This document shows positions 54,219 through 64,000 of a stretch of 64,000 nucleotides of DNA, one piece after another. The DNA lies in assembly GCA_031835245.1 (NCBI GenBank), contig JAVKOQ010000009.1:1-64000 (forward strand). Direction: 5' to 3'. Position 1 is the stretch's first letter. Each line of letters starts with the position of its first letter. Source of the DNA: Balamuthia mandrillaris (lineage: Eukaryota; Discosea; Longamoebia; Balamuthiidae). Position numbers and translations under genes: made by a program. The notes beneath the pieces are model-generated. The model saw only the letters and a program-made list of their open reading frames with translations. It was not told the DNA's origin and did no database searches.

Positions 54219-55283
54219 GAGAGCAAGAATAGGAAAGAGAGAAGCGTTACTCAAGTCCACGATCTGCTGACAAAGCTTTCGCAAGTGTTCTACAGACATA
54301 AACAATCCAATATGTGGGTCGGTTATTTGACACACTGTAAACTCCCTTTCTTCTTCACTCTCTTCCCTCATTGCCTTCACTTCTCCTGTTTCCTTATTCT
54401 TTGTCGCCAAAGCAGTTGAAGAAGAAATAACGCGTTTGGAATGTACTCTCTGAACTGGCGAACTAGAAGAAGAAGAAGAAGAAGAATGTGAATGTGAATG
54501 ATGAAGTTGCACGGAAACAACTTCAAAGCGAGAAGAGAAGGCCTGAAAGAGGACAACGATTGCAAAGGCAACGCAGCAAACAACCACCACCAGCGCGTCG
54601 TTGTCCCTCACCACCCGATCCATCCAGCTCAGCGTCGGCACGAAATGCTCCGGCACTGCCACAAAGCATTGCCTCAGCTGTTCTTCTCTCTCTTCGTGAG
54701 AGGAAGAAGAAAGTGGAGAGGAGAGAGAAGGAAGAAACGAAAAGGAAGTTACAGAGGGATAAAAGTTGGAGAGCAGAAGAGAGAGCGTGAGTTGCAACGC
54801 CTCTGTGTAGGAGGAGGTGGAAGAAGAAGAGGATGCAGCAGGAGGGCAGGTGTGCTCCAAAATGAAGAGCGCCAAACGAAGGGCGAGCGTGAGCGGCAGG
54901 GCTAAGAGAGAGGCGATGAAGAGGGAGTAGCCTGGCAGCGCGATGAGGCGACGAAAGAGCTTGTGGTGAAAGAGAGGAAAGGCGTAGGCCAGGTGAAAGG
55001 CATACACGCAAAAATGAAGCCAGAGAAGCGGAAGCAACGAAGAAGCAGAGGAGAGAAGAAAGTGATGATGCCGAGTGAAAAGAAGAAAGACGAGGAGAGC
55101 GGCGGTGTAGAGGGATACGAGGAAGCCTACTCTTTTGCCCATGCCGGAATAGCGCCGTTTGGCAACGACCGCCGCTGTGGCGAGCGACAGGAGGCAGCCA
55201 GAGGCGATAAAACCCCAAAAAGACGCCCACCGCCCGTTGTCTTCCATCTTTTCTTCTTTTCTTTCTTCTTCTCTTCCTTTCAC
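53192..55283 (-). CDS. Membrane metallophosphoesterase (TMPPE/YkuE-like)
   Basis: Exons: first from ATG 55283 (or 55247) to 54251, then 54107-53974, 53903-53810, 53737-53552 and 53416-53192, all in phase. The N-terminal half has about five hydrophobic helices (SFWGFIASGCLLSLATAA, VGFLVSLYTAALLVFLLF, and others to ALVVVVCCVAFAIVVLF). The calcineurin-like domain follows with all metal ligands: QITDPHIG, FVLLTGDLFAAEVH, LGNHDYEGLP, LMLIHDP and AGHVHGGQLG. Layout matches vertebrate TMPPE and bacterial YkuE. Substrate unknown, possibly a phospholipid or nucleotide at a membrane face. The 3' end lies 36 bp from the haspin-like stop on the other strand. Confidence 0.88.
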
Positions 55284-55382
55284 TCCGCGCTAAATTCCTT
55301 AAATTCCTCTCTTACAAGTTTTTCATTTTGTCGACTTTACCTTTTTTCGATTTCTAAAAACAAAACAAAAAAGTTAAAAAAA

Positions 55383-56015
55383 ATGATTAAAGATGAGAAA
55401 GAAGGCAACGAGGAGACAACAAGGGCACCTCAGTTGACGGCTGGGCCGCCCCGACCACCACTCGTAATTCCTTGGGAAAAGGTAGCAGACATAGTATTTG
55501 CTGCGCTTGGCCCAGCAATCAAACGTGCTATTCGACGCAAGCCACAAAAGCTTCCTGTCACAGCAGCTGCTCATCTTCACCCCATTTTCCATTCTGCCTA
55601 TTTTGGGACACTAGAAGAACGTACCCTGAGCACGGAACAAGAACTGTTGGATGTGTTTGGCCATTATACAAGGAGAGAGTTCAAACGTGGCTCCTATGCA
55701 GTAATGGCTCCAAATGTTACCATTAAGTATATGGCAAACACAGAGAAAACGCGGCTGAAGTTGAAGTATCATGTTTACAATTGTCATAATGTACTTCAGT
55801 GGCCAGAAAGCTATTCTTTTGAGGTTTGTTTGGTTTGGTTTGGTGTTATTTTCTTGTTACCTCTTACTTTCCCTTCTCTCCCTTTCGCTTGCGACAAAAA
55901 AGGTGCTCACACACAAACGCCTCCATCGTCTTCTCTTGTGCTTCGTTTGGCCTTTTAAAAAAGAAAAACAAATAAACGTTTACCAAACCAGATAAGGAAA
56001 GAGTCGACAAAATGA
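55383..56015 (+). CDS. Small orphan protein, 154 residues
   Basis: Exon 55383-55823 plus a short second exon 55992-56015 (IRKESTK, TGA). Sequence begins MIKDEKEGNEETTRAPQLTA, has VIPWEKVADIVFAALGPAIK and a basic run RAIRRKPQK, then a globular part with LSTEQELLDVFGHYTRREFK, RGSYAVMAPNVTIKYMANTE and YHVYNCHNVLQWPESYSFE. I recognise no family. The donor is GTTTGT and the acceptor ACCAG; phase is 0. An 18-bp exact inverted repeat flanks the gene (55319-55336 and 56002-56019), the right copy overlapping the stop codon. The exon-2 assignment is tentative. Confidence 0.45.
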
Positions 56016-56723
56016 AAAAAATTCCCACGTCAGCCCTGGTTGAACCAACCGTCCGTGACGTCATTTTCCCCAAAAAAGGACTGATGACATCAGCGGCAGA
56101 AAACTCATTGCTCGGAGTGTATCATGTTATCCAAAAAAGATCTCCTTCAAGATCGCGATTAATCATCATCAATAATTTCCGTCAAATTTCACCGGCCGAT
56201 CAGATAATAATTCGTTAAACCAAGATCTCCGGAACAGATGTGCACGGTATGGAAATAATATCGATACGGTGATTATGAATCAACTGAAACTTCGGGTAAT
56301 GCTGGCGCCGTGGCTTTATTTTTTATTTTTTTTTTTTTTGTGGAGGATTTCTTTTTTGCTTTTGGTCTTTCTGCTGCGGTAGCTTCTCCTTGGGTTTTCC
56401 TTTACACACAACGAGCCCTTTCTGTTTTGTTATGTTTATTTTTTCTCCTTGGGTTCAGAAAAGCCTTATCCCCAATCGTTTAGAAGAGGACCAAGGGGGT
56501 GTTTCCTTTTCGTTTTCCGTATCCGCATTGTCGCTATGCATCTTTTGATTTGACTTTTGGTTGTCCCGGAATAACATCTGACTTCTGACCTCTAAAGTGA
56601 GCAATTTTTTCCTTTTGACTTTTTATTCTGCAAAATAAAACTAAAAGAAGAACACTGGAAACTGGGAGTGGTTCATCTTTTTGGTTTTTATTTTCAACCA
56701 CAAGAAGAAAACAGAACCGGTCC
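56016..56723. other. Intergenic region with palindromic and T-rich segments
   Basis: 708 bp with CRE-like TGACGTCA at 56056-56063, GATGACATC nearby, and long T runs (56320-56340). Sequence of 56150-56310 (TTTCCGTCAAATTTCACCGG ... ) has mixed composition unlike the T-rich flanks and could hide a small RNA, but no box pattern is convincing. No coding sequence is supported. Confidence 0.4.
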
Positions 56724-58415
56724 ATGCACCCTTCGGTTTTCTTTCTCGCCCCTGCCGCGGCCTCAGCACCCACATCTCCTCCATCCAGACCGCATACCCT
56801 GGCCCAGTCCATGCGTCATCCTCCTCAGCCTCATCAGCCCTCTTCCTGTTCTCTACCTTATTCTTCCTCTCCTCAGTCCTCTTTTGCTTTCTTCAATGGA
56901 GAGGAAACACCTTCCTTCCACTATTTTCAAGACCAACAACAACCACATCAGACCAGGATGCCCCTTGGGCAACACGTTCCACCACAGAACCACCATCCTT
57001 CTCATCTCTCTCACCCACCCCCTTGGCGCAGCACCGACGGCCGAGACACGGGTCAACGCCCACTGCTGAACAAGGAAAACAACGCTGAGATCTTTAACCC
57101 AGCAGTAGAAGAGCTTTGCTCCAACCTCATCCCTCCGCCACCAACAGCCTCTCTCTCTTCTCAAACCCACCCTCACCTGCCTTCACCATCCTTCCCTCAT
57201 CCCCAACCTCATCCAGCATCTTCCTACCCATCCTCCCACACCTCTATCTGTGGTCATCCCCAGGCTCCTTGTCCTCCTCAGCTCCAGCGCCGACGAGAGA
57301 GAGAAGAGCCAAAAAGAAAGAGCAACGAGGGGGAAGAAGATGATGACAGCCACTCGCCACCCAAGCGAAGAGCTTTTCGTTTGGAGACAACAGAGAGGAG
57401 GGATGGAAGAAGATTGAGTGAGCAGGAGGAGGAAGCAGGTGACGACCAAGCTTCATTCTCAACAAGTGGTTCCTCCTCCTCATCTTTTTTGAAAAGTTCA
57501 ACCACCCCAACAACGAAAAGATCATCCCCACAACGACAACAGTCATCACCTGCTGCTTCTCTTCCCCCTTTCCCCTCCACCCCCACCAATAACAGCCAAC
57601 GCCCTGCTCGCTCGTCTTCAAGAAAAAACGTTGATGGGGGTCAGGTGAGCGCAAAAGAGGGAAGAGGAGTTCGAACAACAACCAAAAAAGCTGGGCAGCG
57701 AACAAAGAGATCAACTGCTGGTACTCACCCCTCCTCCTCTTCCACGCCGACGATGACCATGTTCGAGATCGAACGGCAACGACAGGCGGCGCTCCGTCGG
57801 AAGAAAGGCATGCGGGCCAAAAAACGGTTTTTGAAGCAGGGTCCCAACGAACTGGACTTTCGTTTAGATCAACACCCTCCTCCGGCTCCTTCTTCCCTTC
57901 CCCCTACCTCCTCTCCTCTTTCCGCCAGTGGCCCTGCAGGAAGAACTAATAGTTCATCTTCTTCTGATTCATCTCCGCCCCTTAGGCGGGCATCATCTTT
58001 TCCTTTCGAACAACAACAGCAGCAACGGATAGCGTCAAAGGCAAAAACGGAGGGCTGGATGGGAGAGGTGAAGCAACAAGAGGAAGCAGGGGCGCTGGAG
58101 GCGGCGGAACAACCGTTCTATTTCCATGGTGGGCGGAACCGAATGGAAAGTTCCGTGGGAACCCCGACCTGCCCGCCCACCACGGTCGACAACTCCCTCT
58201 TTCCCTCCACACCCTCTCCTGCCGTTTACGCTGCCCCAGACCAACCGCAGACCGTCTACTCCGTGCACCCGTTGGGGTCGGGCTTTCCCGTGGCTTCCGG
58301 CGGAAGAAGACCACAACCGACTGTTGCCCCTCAACAGCCAAGTCAACGTCAACAACAACTTCACCAACTCGCCAACGTGAGCAAGCAAAGGAGATGCAGT
58401 CCTCCATGGAGGTGA
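56724..58415 (+). CDS. Intrinsically disordered Pro/Ser-rich protein with KEN box
   Basis: Single-exon frame of 563 residues, start MHPSVFFLAPAAASAPTSPP. The whole protein is rich in Pro, Ser, Gln, His and charged residues, with no long hydrophobic stretch. A KEN motif (LLNKENNAEIFNPAVEE) suggests APC/C-dependent turnover. A short conserved-looking basic helix, MFEIERQRQAALRRKKGMRA with KKRFLKQGPNELDFR, near residue 345 could be a nucleic-acid or protein contact. Possible NLS: PPKRRAFR. The length of the frame and codon periodicity argue that it is real; the function is unknown, perhaps cell-cycle or transcription related. Confidence 0.65.
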   Translation: MHPSVFFLAPAAASAPTSPPSRPHTLAQSMRHPPQPHQPSSCSLPYSSSPQSSFAFFNGEETPSFHYFQDQQQPHQTRMPLGQHVPPQNHHPSHLSHPPPWRSTDGRDTGQRPLLNKENNAEIFNPAVEELCSNLIPPPPTASLSSQTHPHLPSPSFPHPQPHPASSYPSSHTSICGHPQAPCPPQLQRRREREEPKRKSNEGEEDDDSHSPPKRRAFRLETTERRDGRRLSEQEEEAGDDQASFSTSGSSSSSFLKSSTTPTTKRSSPQRQQSSPAASLPPFPSTPTNNSQRPARSSSRKNVDGGQVSAKEGRGVRTTTKKAGQRTKRSTAGTHPSSSSTPTMTMFEIERQRQAALRRKKGMRAKKRFLKQGPNELDFRLDQHPPPAPSSLPPTSSPLSASGPAGRTNSSSSSDSSPPLRRASSFPFEQQQQQRIASKAKTEGWMGEVKQQEEAGALEAAEQPFYFHGGRNRMESSVGTPTCPPTTVDNSLFPSTPSPAVYAAPDQPQTVYSVHPLGSGFPVASGGRRPQPTVAPQQPSQRQQQLHQLANVSKQRRCSPPWR

Positions 58416-58472
58416 ACAGAGGGAGCGAGAGATGAGAAGACGAGTTGATCGAAGATGTTTTTTTTTTTAACG

Positions 58473-60652
58473 TCACGGCGCCTTTGGGAGAGGGAGAGCT
58501 ATAGGAGCATCAGGTTCTGCGAGGTCGTAATGTCGCGGAGGGGGAACGACCACCCTTCCAATCACAACCAACTCGTTGCCGTGGTTGGTCAGATGGCGGA
58601 TGACAAAAGGAACGCCGAGCCTCTTGAGACCATCTCTTACTTTCGGCAGAACTGTTTCATATTGATTCTTCCCTGCGGTAGCAATGCATGAATACATAAA
58701 ACCGCTTTTAAATAAATACCTCGAAGAAAGTTACCGGTAAACTTGAGAGTCCAAATGAAGTTTTTGCAACGCTTCTCTTTCGCCCATGAAAGAAGCACCT
58801 CGCTAGAGCGGTCAGCAGCAAAGAGCATGTCGCATAGCACTGTATCTACTTGCCTGTTTGGTGTCCACAGTGCTGTTGAAGGTTCACTCAGCACGTTTAA
58901 GCGAGTGGATTAAAATAAAGAGAAGAGATAAGGCAAAAGAGAGAAGAGACAAACCTCCATCAGCCTGTTTGTGAACGACCAGATTAGGATGGCGCATCAG
59001 CTTGGGATGCAACGGCGACCGGTCCACGCTGACTACCTTGACGCCCCAGTCCAATAACTTCTTAGTCATGCCACCAGGAGCTGATCCTAACTCAACACAG
59101 TATGAACCAGGAGCCAACATGAGCCGGTGTTGTGTCTCTGGATCAGTAATGAGTCTGGCCATCTTGTTGTCGTATGTTAGTAATTGTTGTTGAAAGAAAG
59201 GAGAGAACCAGCAAGAACGAAACTAAAGCGAGAGAACAAGAAGAAAGTATCAGCTAACCTCTTCAATCTTTCGATAAGCGCGAGAAGGAGGCACAGGATC
59301 AGGAGAAATTGGCATGCAACCAGCTGTCCATGGCAGAGGACGCATCCACCCTAAGTTGGCACAAAAGCTCAACCTATCGCAAGACACATAGAGCTTGTTC
59401 TTTTCTGCCAAGAAGAGTTGAACAAGTGTTGTTCCAGGCAACACCGATGTTCCTTCGGTAGTGTATATTGTGAAAGGAGAAGAAGGGGAGAAGGTAATGT
59501 TAGAAGATAGAGAGACTTGTGAGCGAAGACGTACGAAAGAACAAACCTTCTGGCACCAGGTTCCGCGTCAACTTCTTTCTTCGGTCTTTCAGTTCCTCCA
59601 AAAACGCTTCACCAATGAGCTTCGAGCGTCGATAGAAAGGAGTGGTACGAGTGTCCGGTGCTGTGTTTTAAGTAAAAAGCATCAGAAGAAAGAGAACGAG
59701 AGAAGAATAGCAGGTGCTGACGAGAGAACGAGAGCAGCAAAATAGCAGAGAAGAGGGAGAGCAAGCTGAGGAGAATGAGAGAAGCGAAATGGTGTTAAGA
59801 CTTACCAAAGGAATGCAGACACCAAGCATGAATTCCGCCCACGCCGCCATGTCCCTCCATTGCATCCACCACGGCCGCTTGATGGCTCTCCGCGGCGGCG
59901 GTAGAGGGCAAGGAAGGAGGCAAAGTGCGAAGCAAGGAGGGCAGCACCTTGTCCACCGCCTTCCGGGCAAGAACGCTGATGGAGCGAGCCTCCACCACAT
60001 GGCAATCCTCTAGGAACTGATGTCCCCATGCACACTCCTTCTTTTGCCGTTGCGTGAGCGACTGGTCCTTTTCTTCTCCCTCTTTGTCTTGTTCTTCCTC
60101 TTTCATTTCAGCTTCTGCTGCTTCTTTCGTTTGAGTGTGGAAGAGGAGAGGATCGATGCGGCGGCCGAAGCGAAGCTCCTCTTCGGTGATGGGAGGAAGC
60201 GGAGGTCCCTTGCTCACTTTCTCGACCACTTCGACCCAGCCTTTGTGCTGATGGTATTCATAGGTTGGCTGTTGTTGTCGCGAAGAACGACGACGAGGAC
60301 GACGAGGTGGATGCCGTTGCTGTTGTTGTTCTATTTGGAGGAGATCTTTGGAGAGAGGGTCTTCCCAACCCTCGTCGCAGATCCAGACGTGGCGCCTACG
60401 CACGACGGTGTCGTCAACTGCGTGAGAGGGAGATGAAGCAGAAGAAAAGGGCCGACGAAGGAGAAGCCGATGATAATGATCATGAAGATGAAAAGAGAGG
60501 TTGGGTCGTTTTGTCGGAGGGTGGTTTCGCGCGAGAGAATGGATGAGCGTGCTACCATTACTTTGTGGCGGTGGTAGAGTCGCATGCCAAAAGCTGCGCC
60601 GCAGGGGCGCCGGAAAGGCGTGAAACAAGCACAGCCGTTCTCTTCTTGCCAT
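58473..60652 (-). CDS. RlmM-like rRNA 2'-O-ribose methyltransferase (FtsJ fold), mitochondrial leader
   Basis: Exons 60652-59806, 59660-59547, 59452-59259, 59162-58955, 58872-58720 and 58672-58473 join in phase. The leader MARRERLCLFHAFPAPLRRS with LLLRRPFSSASS is mitochondrial in type. An RNA-binding-like N-terminal half includes WEDPLSKDLL and RSKLIGEAFLEELKDRRKKL, then SDPVPPSRAYRKIEE-like sequence. The SAM domain has SYCVELGSAPGGMTKKLLDW with GVKVVSVDRSPL (motif I), DTVLCDMLFA (motif IV Asp), FIWTLKFTGNF (Lys) and NELVVIGR. This matches bacterial RlmM (VDLGACPGGWT, MVCDM, FNLKLP), which methylates C2498 of 23S rRNA. A mitochondrial large-subunit rRNA target is the likely substrate; that is inference. 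Confidence 0.85.
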
Positions 60653-60945
60653 CTTTTGTTTGTTTGCTTTGTCGACAGTCAAAATGTCGACAATATCAGT
60701 TGAATTTTCGAGGAAAACAGGTAGGGAGCGAATTTCCGTTCCGTTGTTGCGTTCAGCGGCTTTTCGTTCTATTTTCCAATCGAAACTGTCTGAGGAGCCG
60801 TTGTTCCGGTACTTCAATTTTTTCAATGTGGGATTTCTTTTCCAACGTTTTTTTGCGTGTGAGCTTTTCTTTTTCTTTTGGCATAAGGCTGACAGTCTTC
60901 TTCTTTTTTCGAGTAGTAGCACTGCTGATTCAAACCCCAACCACA
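60653..60945. promoter_or_regulatory. Divergent promoter of RlmM-like and aldolase genes
   Basis: 293 bp with two GTCGAC sites (60671-60676, 60686-60691) 19 to 39 bp upstream of the methyltransferase start, and T-rich sequence before the aldolase start. No TATA box is clear. Confidence 0.45.
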
Positions 60946-60999
60946 ATGGCCACTGATTACAGACAGGAGTTGATCGAGACCGCTGTACTTTTTTTTTCC

Positions 61000-61034
<35 letters not shown>

Positions 61035-61560
61035 CTCTGGCTCTCTCTTTCTCTGCTCAGATTTTGTCGATATTTATTTATTTTATTTTGGCTACGTTTT
61101 TTTTTCTCCCCTTTCACTCATTGATAAGGTTTTTGTTTTTTTTTTTTTGTTGTCCATCTCCCATAGAAACGCATTGCCACGCCTGGAAAGGGCATCTTGG
61201 CTGCTGATGAATCCACTGGCACCATTGGCAAGCGTTTCGAGCCCATTAATGTCGAGAACAACGAGGCCAACCGACAGCAGTACCGCCAACTCCTCTTCAC
61301 CGCTGAAGGTATCGAGAACTACATCAGCGGAGTGATCATGTATGAGGAGACCTTGAACCAAAAGACTGACGATGGGGTGCCCTTCGCTGAGCTCTTGGCC
61401 AAGAAGGGCATCATCACTGGCATCAAGGTCGACAAGGGTATCAAGCCCATTCGTGGTACCAACGAAGAGACCTTCACACAAGGCTTTGATAACCTCGACC
61501 AGCGCTGCGCTGACTACTACAAGAAGGGCGCTCGTTTCGCCAAATGGTACTACTTCTTCT

Positions 61561-61608
<48 letters not shown>

Positions 61609-62632
61609 ACTCTCTCTCACCGGTTCTAACTTCGCTTTTCTTCTTTTACTATACAAAGGCGCGCTGTACTGAAGATCGACGAGGGCTGTCCCTCTGATAT
61701 TGCCATCGAGGAGAATACTCGTGGTCTTGCCCGCTACGCTGCTATCTGTCAAGTATGTCTTTCTTTTGTTTCTCTCTTTTTTTTTTCTCCCTTCTCCTCT
61801 TTGTTTTTGTTTTGTTTTAAGTGTTGTTTGTTTGTTAACTGAGTTGTCTTTCTTGTTATATTTTTTTTCTTACCAATCTTGAAAACCCATATTAATAGGA
61901 TAATGGATTAGTGCCCATTGTGGAGCCTGAGATCCTGATGGACGGCGAACACACCATCGAGCAATCTGTTCAGATCACACAAAAGGTGTTGGCTGCCACC
62001 TACAAGGCTCTTCATGATGCCAACGTCCTCCTTGAAGGAACCTTGCTGAAGCCCAACATGGTCCTGCCTGGTACGTGTCTTCTTCTTTGTTCTCATCTTT
62101 TCTGTATCGTCTTTTCATTTGTTATATTTCTTGAGTGACTCATTTCTGTTTTCCTCAACATTATAGGAAGAGACAGAGAGCAACTTCCCCCCGAACAGGT
62201 GGCCCATGCTACCCTCACCGTTCTCTTGCGCACCGTTCCTGCCGCTGTTCCTGGCATCAATGTATTCCTCCCCCTTCTCTGCTTTTTCTTTTTTCAAAAC
62301 ATTAACGTCTCTCTCTCTCTCCCTTTGCTCACTTCAAAAAAACATAGTTCTTGTCTGGAGGACAAAGCGAAGAGGAAGCCAGTCTCAACCTGAACGCAAT
62401 GAACGCCCTACCAATGGCCCGACCCTGGAACGTGAGCTTCAGCTACGGCCGAGCCCTTCAGGCCAGCGCCCTCAAGGCATGGGGCGGCAAGAAGGAGAAC
62501 GAGAAGGCCGGCCAGGAGGCCTTCTTGGAGAGGGCAAAGGCCAACTCGGAGGCCACTCTCGGCAAATACAAGGGCGGCGCGGGTGGCTCCTCTGCCGCCG
62601 AGTCTCTGTTTGTCTCCAACTATCGCTACTAA
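60946..62632 (+). CDS. FBA: Fructose-bisphosphate aldolase, class I
   Basis: Exons 60946-60984, 61167-61546, 61659-61752, 61899-62070, 62167-62261 and 62348-62632 join in phase. Motifs: [105 protein letters not shown] (Schiff-base Lys) and [19 protein letters not shown]. The C-terminus ends in Tyr (SNYRY), the conserved catalytic tail residue of animal and plant class I enzymes. It splits fructose-1,6-bisphosphate to DHAP and glyceraldehyde-3-phosphate in cytosolic glycolysis. The first exon is only 13 codons. Introns carry CT repeats. Base use is strongly C-ending compared with neighbours, fitting high expression. Confidence 0.97.
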
Positions 62633-62741
62633 ATATCTGCAATAATCGAAATTATTTGATAAAGAACAAATATCTACTATTTTTGGATTTTTTGATAAAT
62701 AAGCGGATAGTTACAATTATTTGAAAACAGTTAACGATAAT

Positions 62742-63967
62742 TTAACAAAAGGTGATACAGGTGTCCCTCTCGTAGAGAGTGGCGGTGAAGTACAGTGGCG
62801 GGGTGTGGGCTTCTAGCACGCGGTCCCACTGGTAGACGGGCTCCTCGTTCAGGAAGATGGATACGGACAGGGAAGAGTCCTGGTGGTACTGCACCCAGAA
62901 GGAGAGGATGTCGCCGTCGTCGTAGTTCCGCCAGCCGTGCTCTGGCTCTCCTCTTCTGATCACTCCGTTGGAAGTGTAACCATAGTTGAACAGCCGTTTG
63001 TCGAACCCCACAAACTTTTCTTGGTACTATTGTTGTTTGAAATTTGTTGTTAAGAAGAGAAGCAAAGAGGTAGAGAAGAAAGAAGGAAGACAAGGAACAA
63101 AGCAGAAAGATTTAATTATAGAACTAACCGGCCACATGCTGTCCGTAATACCAAACCCAATGTTTGTTCGTGTTTTGCAGAGAACTTTGACCCTGAAGTA
63201 GTGGAAAGGAGCTTGAGCGGGGTTGATACCTTCCTCGGTTTGCAACGATACGTTGCTTTGGGGATACCTCTTAGAGTCGACGGTCGCTTTTCTGCCATCG
63301 GCCGATACATTAACGGTGTCCGCCTTTCTTGTTCGAGACCACTGAACAAGAAGAGGCAGAAGAGAGAGAGAGAGAGTGAGAGAGTTAGAGAGAGCAGCAG
63401 GCAAGTTCAGAGAGAAAATATTTGTAGAAGAAGACAAGGATGCGACAATGAATAGAAAAAGCAAAAGCACGTACATGATGACGTTGATAAAGGCGAATGA
63501 AGATGAGCCTCCACTCCGTTTTGGTCTCCTCACGACATTTGAGCAAAAGGCTCTGCAAAGCAGGCCATCCGGTCAGGCATTTGCTCTTCCACAACCTTTT
63601 ATTTATTGTTTAAAAAAAGTGTTTAACCCGGAAAGAAAGAAAGAAAACGGCAAGAAACCGAGAGGCGTACGTACGATTCATCCTCCGCGATCCGTCTCCA
63701 TTCCTGACTGACGAGCCGCAGCTTGGCGAGGCTGCGTGCCTCCAAGAAAGAGAATATGCAAAGCACTACCTCGTCTCCCACCCCACTCACAAAATCAAAT
63801 CTCTCCGAAACGGTCAAGTTCGACAGTTCATGTTCGCACAACGACGCAGAAGGAAGAAGCGCCTTTCCGTCCTCTTCTTCCTCGGCTTGATTGCTCGCTC
63901 TTAAAGAGGGTCTGCTCCTCTCCTTCTCCTGCTTTTGCTTCTCTTTCCTCTGCGTCTTCTTATGCAT
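62742..63967 (-). CDS. F-box protein with SPRY-like C-terminus, 5' end possibly beyond the window
   Basis: Exons roughly 63967-63677, 63597-63475, 63346-63127 and 63029-62742. F-box: FVSGVGDEVVLCIFSFLEA with RSLAKLRLVSQEWRRIAED. Then KCLTGWPALQSLLLKCREET and a beta-rich part: PFHYFRVKVLCKTRTNIGFG, ITDSMWPV, KFVGFDKRLFNYGYTSNG, RNYDDGDILSFWVQYHQDSS, LSVSIFLNEEPVYQWDRV and LYFTATLYERDTCITFC at the end, which has the order of a SPRY domain (GFG..., YGYTSNG, GDIL, ..FLN...). It has one SPRY and a different order from the 34-41 kb family (F-box first). The frame stays open upstream of the ATG at 63967 to the window edge, so the start is not fixed. Confidence 0.75.
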
Positions 63968-64000
63968 GTCGATGGGAGGTGGCGGTCGAGACGACGCAAC

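Noticed and set aside
56012-56218. 68-residue plus-strand frame after the orphan gene
   Set aside because: No splice phase joins it to the exon ending at 55823, and the sequence is dominated by palindromic DNA; the shorter second exon ending at 56015 fits better.
60660-60956. 98-residue plus-strand frame between the methyltransferase and aldolase genes
   Set aside because: It lies in the divergent promoter, runs into the aldolase start in another frame and is Phe-rich from T-runs.
1-64000. CRISPR arrays, bacterial operons, ribosome-binding sites, viral or LTR elements
   Set aside because: Gene structure is eukaryotic with introns throughout; no regularly spaced repeat-spacer array, integrase, protease, capsid or LTR pair was seen.

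Overview
This is nuclear DNA of a gene-dense, intron-rich protist. Most genes have many short introns. It carries a Pol III tRNA-Val gene, a haspin kinase, dymeclin, an UNC93-type transporter, a Skp1/F-box set, and introns with minor-spliceosome signals (ATATCC donor, CCTTAAC branch site, AC acceptor). Together these suggest a free-living amoeba, most likely a discosean amoebozoan near Acanthamoeba or Balamuthia. That placement is inference; no rRNA or mitochondrial marker lies in the window.

Layout, left to right. 0-7 kb: a gene leaving the left edge (-), an LRR protein (+), NAD kinase (-), a mitochondrial-type MiaB/CDK5RAP1 tRNA methylthiotransferase (-) and tRNA-Val(AAC) (-). 7-14 kb: a secreted or ER-facing two-domain glycosyltransferase (+) and a mitochondrial acyl-CoA-synthetase-like protein that has lost its catalytic motifs (+). 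14-25.5 kb: an UNC93-like gene (-) with a 4.9 kb LINE in one intron, then a divergent Skp1-like gene (+) whose first intron holds a MULE-type transposase gene. Each insert is antisense to its host gene. 25.5-34 kb: one very large gene (-) with an Hsp90-type ATPase domain of the NO VEIN/sacsin kind. 34-41.6 kb: three tandem paralogues (-) of an F-box family. Two have two SPRY domains before the F-box and a Cys/His C-terminus; the third has no SPRY. 41.8-48.4 kb: dymeclin (-), a dual-specificity-type phosphatase (+) and TMEM45-like (-), whose 3' coding ends overlap with the phosphatase. 48.9-64 kb: a coiled-coil protein (+), haspin-like kinase (+), a membrane metallophosphoesterase (-), a small orphan (+), a disordered KEN-box protein (+), an RlmM-like rRNA 2'-O-methyltransferase (-), class I aldolase (+) and a fourth F-box/SPRY gene leaving the right edge (-).

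The strongest shared theme is ubiquitin ligation: four F-box proteins with SPRY or SPRY-like parts and a divergent Skp1 paralogue lie within 42 kb. They look like a lineage-specific SCF repertoire kept similar by recent duplication or gene conversion (a 273-bp identical block) and marked by AT-AC introns. A second theme is intron structure. Expanded pyrimidine tracts ((CT)n, (CTT)n, (CCTCTT)n) lie on the sense strand of introns in almost every gene, on both strands, with one clear exception. Gene spans below include introns. Exon joins were worked out by hand from phase and splice sites.
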